Below are positions 62,192 through 64,000 of a stretch of 64,000 nt of DNA, one piece after another. Below the pieces are notes generated by a model that saw nothing but the letters and a program-made list of their open reading frames with translations, searched no databases and had not been told where the DNA came from. Both the position numbers and the translations under genes were made by a program. The stretch comes from Thermococcus argininiproducens (GTDB lineage Archaea > Methanobacteriota_B > Thermococci > Thermococcales > Thermococcaceae), in NCBI RefSeq assembly GCF_023746595.1, contig NZ_CP080572.1, positions 921,890-985,889 of the forward strand, given 5' to 3'. Within the stretch, counting starts at the first letter, position 1; every line of letters starts with the position of its first letter.

Positions 62192-64000
62192 ATGGTGGAA
62201 ACGAAATTTAAGGAAAAATCTAAAGGAGGAGAAAAATCTTCCTCACCTTTTAATTTCTCAAAAGTTAGAGTGTATTTATTTCCCATACTGGTGGTTATTA
62301 TTGGAATTATCGGTTACAAAATTAGGGCTGCAACAGGCCAGACTAAGTACTTCATAGATCCAGACACTTTCTATCATTTTGAGATTTACAAGCTTGCAAT
62401 TCAAGAGTGGATTCCTAAGTACTACTCATTGTCTGATGCACCATTTGGGGCAGTTGTAAAGGAGCCATTGGGCTTATATATAATTCCAGCAATACTCTAT
62501 AAAATGTTCTCTGCTTTTGGAGTTAATGAGATTGGGGTCTTTAAGATGTGGCCACCTCTTGTTGGGTTCTTCAGTATAATCGGAGTTTATCTGCTTGGAA
62601 AGAAACTTCATTCTGAGTGGGCTGGCCTTTGGGCAGCCTTAGCTATGATGTTTTCAGTGGCTCATTGGACGAGAACGTTTTCAGGAAATGCTAGGGGAGA
62701 CGGTCCATTCTTAATGTTCTTTATTTTTTCTGTTTTGTTTATGTTTTACTATCTTGAGTCTATTGATCTCAAGAAAAAATCCTTGTTCGGAGTTCTCTTT
62801 GTACTCTCCGGGGTACTAATGCTCACAGTATGGAACGGTTCGCCGTTTGGTCTTATGGTGTTACTAGGTTTTGCAAGTCTTTATGTCGTGACAATGTTTA
62901 TCTTTGGAAAAATTGAAGATGTAAAGAAGTTTGCTAGGGATTTTTATCCCGCTTATCTAGCGATCCTTCTCTTGGGCTATGCATTAACGTTCAATGGTAT
63001 TGTTAGAGTAGGAGGGCATATAAAATTCGCGTTTGAGGTTTTCCTTGGACTAACCCTGCTTACGACACTTATGCTTTATGGAGGAAGGTATCTCAACTAC
63101 TCAGACAAAACTCACAGATTTGGCGTTGTGGTTGTTGTCATACTGTTGGGTATCACCGGGGCCTATCTTTACGTTGGCCCGAAGCTTTTTTCATTGATGA
63201 GCGGTGCATATCAATCAACTCAAGTTTATGAGACTGTACAAGAGCTAGCAAAAACTACATGGGATGATGTGAAGAGGTATTATTCAGTTAAGGGCACTGA
63301 TGGGTTAATCTTTTTACTTTCTCTCATTGGGGCTGCGATAGTAGGATTTAAATTCCTCAAGGGCATGTTTAGCGAAAATAAAGTGAAGAGTGAGAGTCTC
63401 TTTCTGGTAGTGTTCTACGGACTTTCAATTTATCTCATGTGGACTGCTGTAAGATTTCTTTTCCTCGCTTCAGGTGCAGTATTACTTGCTTTCGGTATAT
63501 TAGTTGGCGAACTTTTTAAGATTGTAGAATCTATGCAGGAGAAAACTTCCACAAAAGCTCTCTATGCGGTATTACTAATACTCCTCTTTATACCAATTCC
63601 AATTGTTGGAGCGAATACAACTTACAAGTCGGCTAGTGCTAGCAGAGATGCAGTAACCCCAAGTTGGGAGGAAACTCTCAAATGGCTTAGAGAAAATACA
63701 CATGAATACGACACTGCAACCTCATGGTGGGATTATGGATACTGGATTGAAAGCTCTTTGTTGGGTAATAGAAGGGCAAGTGCAGATGGAGGTCATGCGA
63801 GGGATAGGGACTATATAATAGCCCGTTTCCTTGCAAATGATGGGAATCAGAGTGAAGTGGACTTTGAAAGCTGGCAACTTAATTATTTTATTGTGTGGAT
63901 ACAAGACTGGGCTAAGTTCAATGCTATCAGTTACTTAGGAGGAGCCATATCAAGAACAGAGAGAGATAGGTCCGGAATGGTTCTTCCGTTTAATCAGAAG
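62192..64000 (+). CDS. aglB: STT3/AglB oligosaccharyltransferase (3' truncated by window edge)
   Basis: 603 codons visible, frame open to the last base. It transfers a lipid-linked glycan to Asn of N-x-S/T sequons on the outer face of the membrane. Seen: IDPDTFYHFEIYK (about 58-70) with the first DxD-like acidic motif, FSGNARGDGPF, a dozen hydrophobic segments (to about 490), then WWDYGYWIES (about 513-522), the catalytic WWDYG signature, and DGGHARDRDYIIA. ATG behind GAGGTGATCTAG. The place right after glmS suggests joint control of amino-sugar supply and N-glycosylation. Confidence 0.93.
   Translation, partial: MVETKFKEKSKGGEKSSSPFNFSKVRVYLFPILVVIIGIIGYKIRAATGQTKYFIDPDTFYHFEIYKLAIQEWIPKYYSLSDAPFGAVVKEPLGLYIIPAILYKMFSAFGVNEIGVFKMWPPLVGFFSIIGVYLLGKKLHSEWAGLWAALAMMFSVAHWTRTFSGNARGDGPFLMFFIFSVLFMFYYLESIDLKKKSLFGVLFVLSGVLMLTVWNGSPFGLMVLLGFASLYVVTMFIFGKIEDVKKFARDFYPAYLAILLLGYALTFNGIVRVGGHIKFAFEVFLGLTLLTTLMLYGGRYLNYSDKTHRFGVVVVVILLGITGAYLYVGPKLFSLMSGAYQSTQVYETVQELAKTTWDDVKRYYSVKGTDGLIFLLSLIGAAIVGFKFLKGMFSENKVKSESLFLVVFYGLSIYLMWTAVRFLFLASGAVLLAFGILVGELFKIVESMQEKTSTKALYAVLLILLFIPIPIVGANTTYKSASASRDAVTPSWEETLKWLRENTHEYDTATSWWDYGYWIESSLLGNRRASADGGHARDRDYIIARFLANDGNQSEVDFESWQLNYFIVWIQDWAKFNAISYLGGAISRTERDRSGMVLPFNQK

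Overview
The window is a piece of a hyperthermophilic euryarchaeal chromosome of the order Thermococcales. The evidence is the AT-rich sequence, the GGTGA/GGAGG ribosome-binding sites, tRNA genes with encoded CCA, archaeal FtsZ, RNA polymerase and ribosomal genes, a W-dependent aldehyde:ferredoxin oxidoreductase whose cysteine positions match the Pyrococcus furiosus enzyme, and the malG-treT-trmB-malK block known from Thermococcus litoralis and P. furiosus. An AT-rich Thermococcus (T. litoralis or T. sibiricus type) is my best guess; P. furiosus is the alternative. The species is inferred, not proven. I saw no CRISPR array, rRNA, intact insertion sequence or virus.

Layout. 1-4244: 3' part of the trehalose/maltose importer locus (malG, treT, trmB, malK). 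4309-8668: carbohydrate genes (COG2407 isomerase-like, amylo-1,6-glucosidase-like, GH130-like). 8693-12397: a thiamine-type ABC importer (permease, ATPase, convergent lipoprotein). 12515-20374: mixed accessory region with tRNA-Gly, a large secreted C13-like protein, BtpA, a remnant of a CGP-CTERM surface protein, a PH/SHOCT protein, HARP RNase P, a second COG2407 protein, a tiny pilin-like gene pair and dtdA. 20505-25039: ftsZ-secE-spt5-rpl11-rpl1-rpl10-rpl12. 25198-26649: dcd, a small unknown gene and five tRNAs. 26833-36235: rpoH-rpoB-rpoA1-rpoA2-rpl30e-nusA-rps12-rps7. 36242-41643: a minus-strand run (membrane protein, GMC oxidoreductase, phosphodiesterase, DUF835 protein, NreA). 41842-45116: aor, moaD-like and radical SAM maturase, a tungstopterin enzyme module. 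45249-53547: tRNA-Ser, -Cys, -Leu and -Arg mixed with threonine synthase-like, uridine phosphorylase, DUF257, L40e, PadR, FUN14, flippase, M24 peptidase and amidohydrolase genes. 53634-57156: a box C/D sRNA, ftsY, a metal ABC importer behind a DtxR-type operator, and rnhB. 57128-64000: a GT-C glycosyltransferase, a methyltransferase, a TIP-like PCNA-binding candidate, glmS and the start of an STT3/AglB oligosaccharyltransferase.

How the parts connect. The information-processing blocks are conserved archaeal operons. The accessory parts centre on sugar import and turnover (mal/tre, debranching, GH130, COG2407), cofactor supply (thiamine, metal ions, tungstopterin) and the cell surface (flippase, GT-C enzyme, GlmS for amino sugars, AglB for N-glycosylation). 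The most unusual items are the C13-like secreted protein with Cys before His, the orphan CGP-CTERM tail with a frameshift, the tiny class III signal peptide gene pair, the C/D sRNA, the DtxR-type palindrome, a GMC oxidoreductase with no canonical start codon under its Shine-Dalgarno, and the small TIP-like gene. Where the sequence allowed, I moved start codons to the site best placed behind a Shine-Dalgarno (SD).
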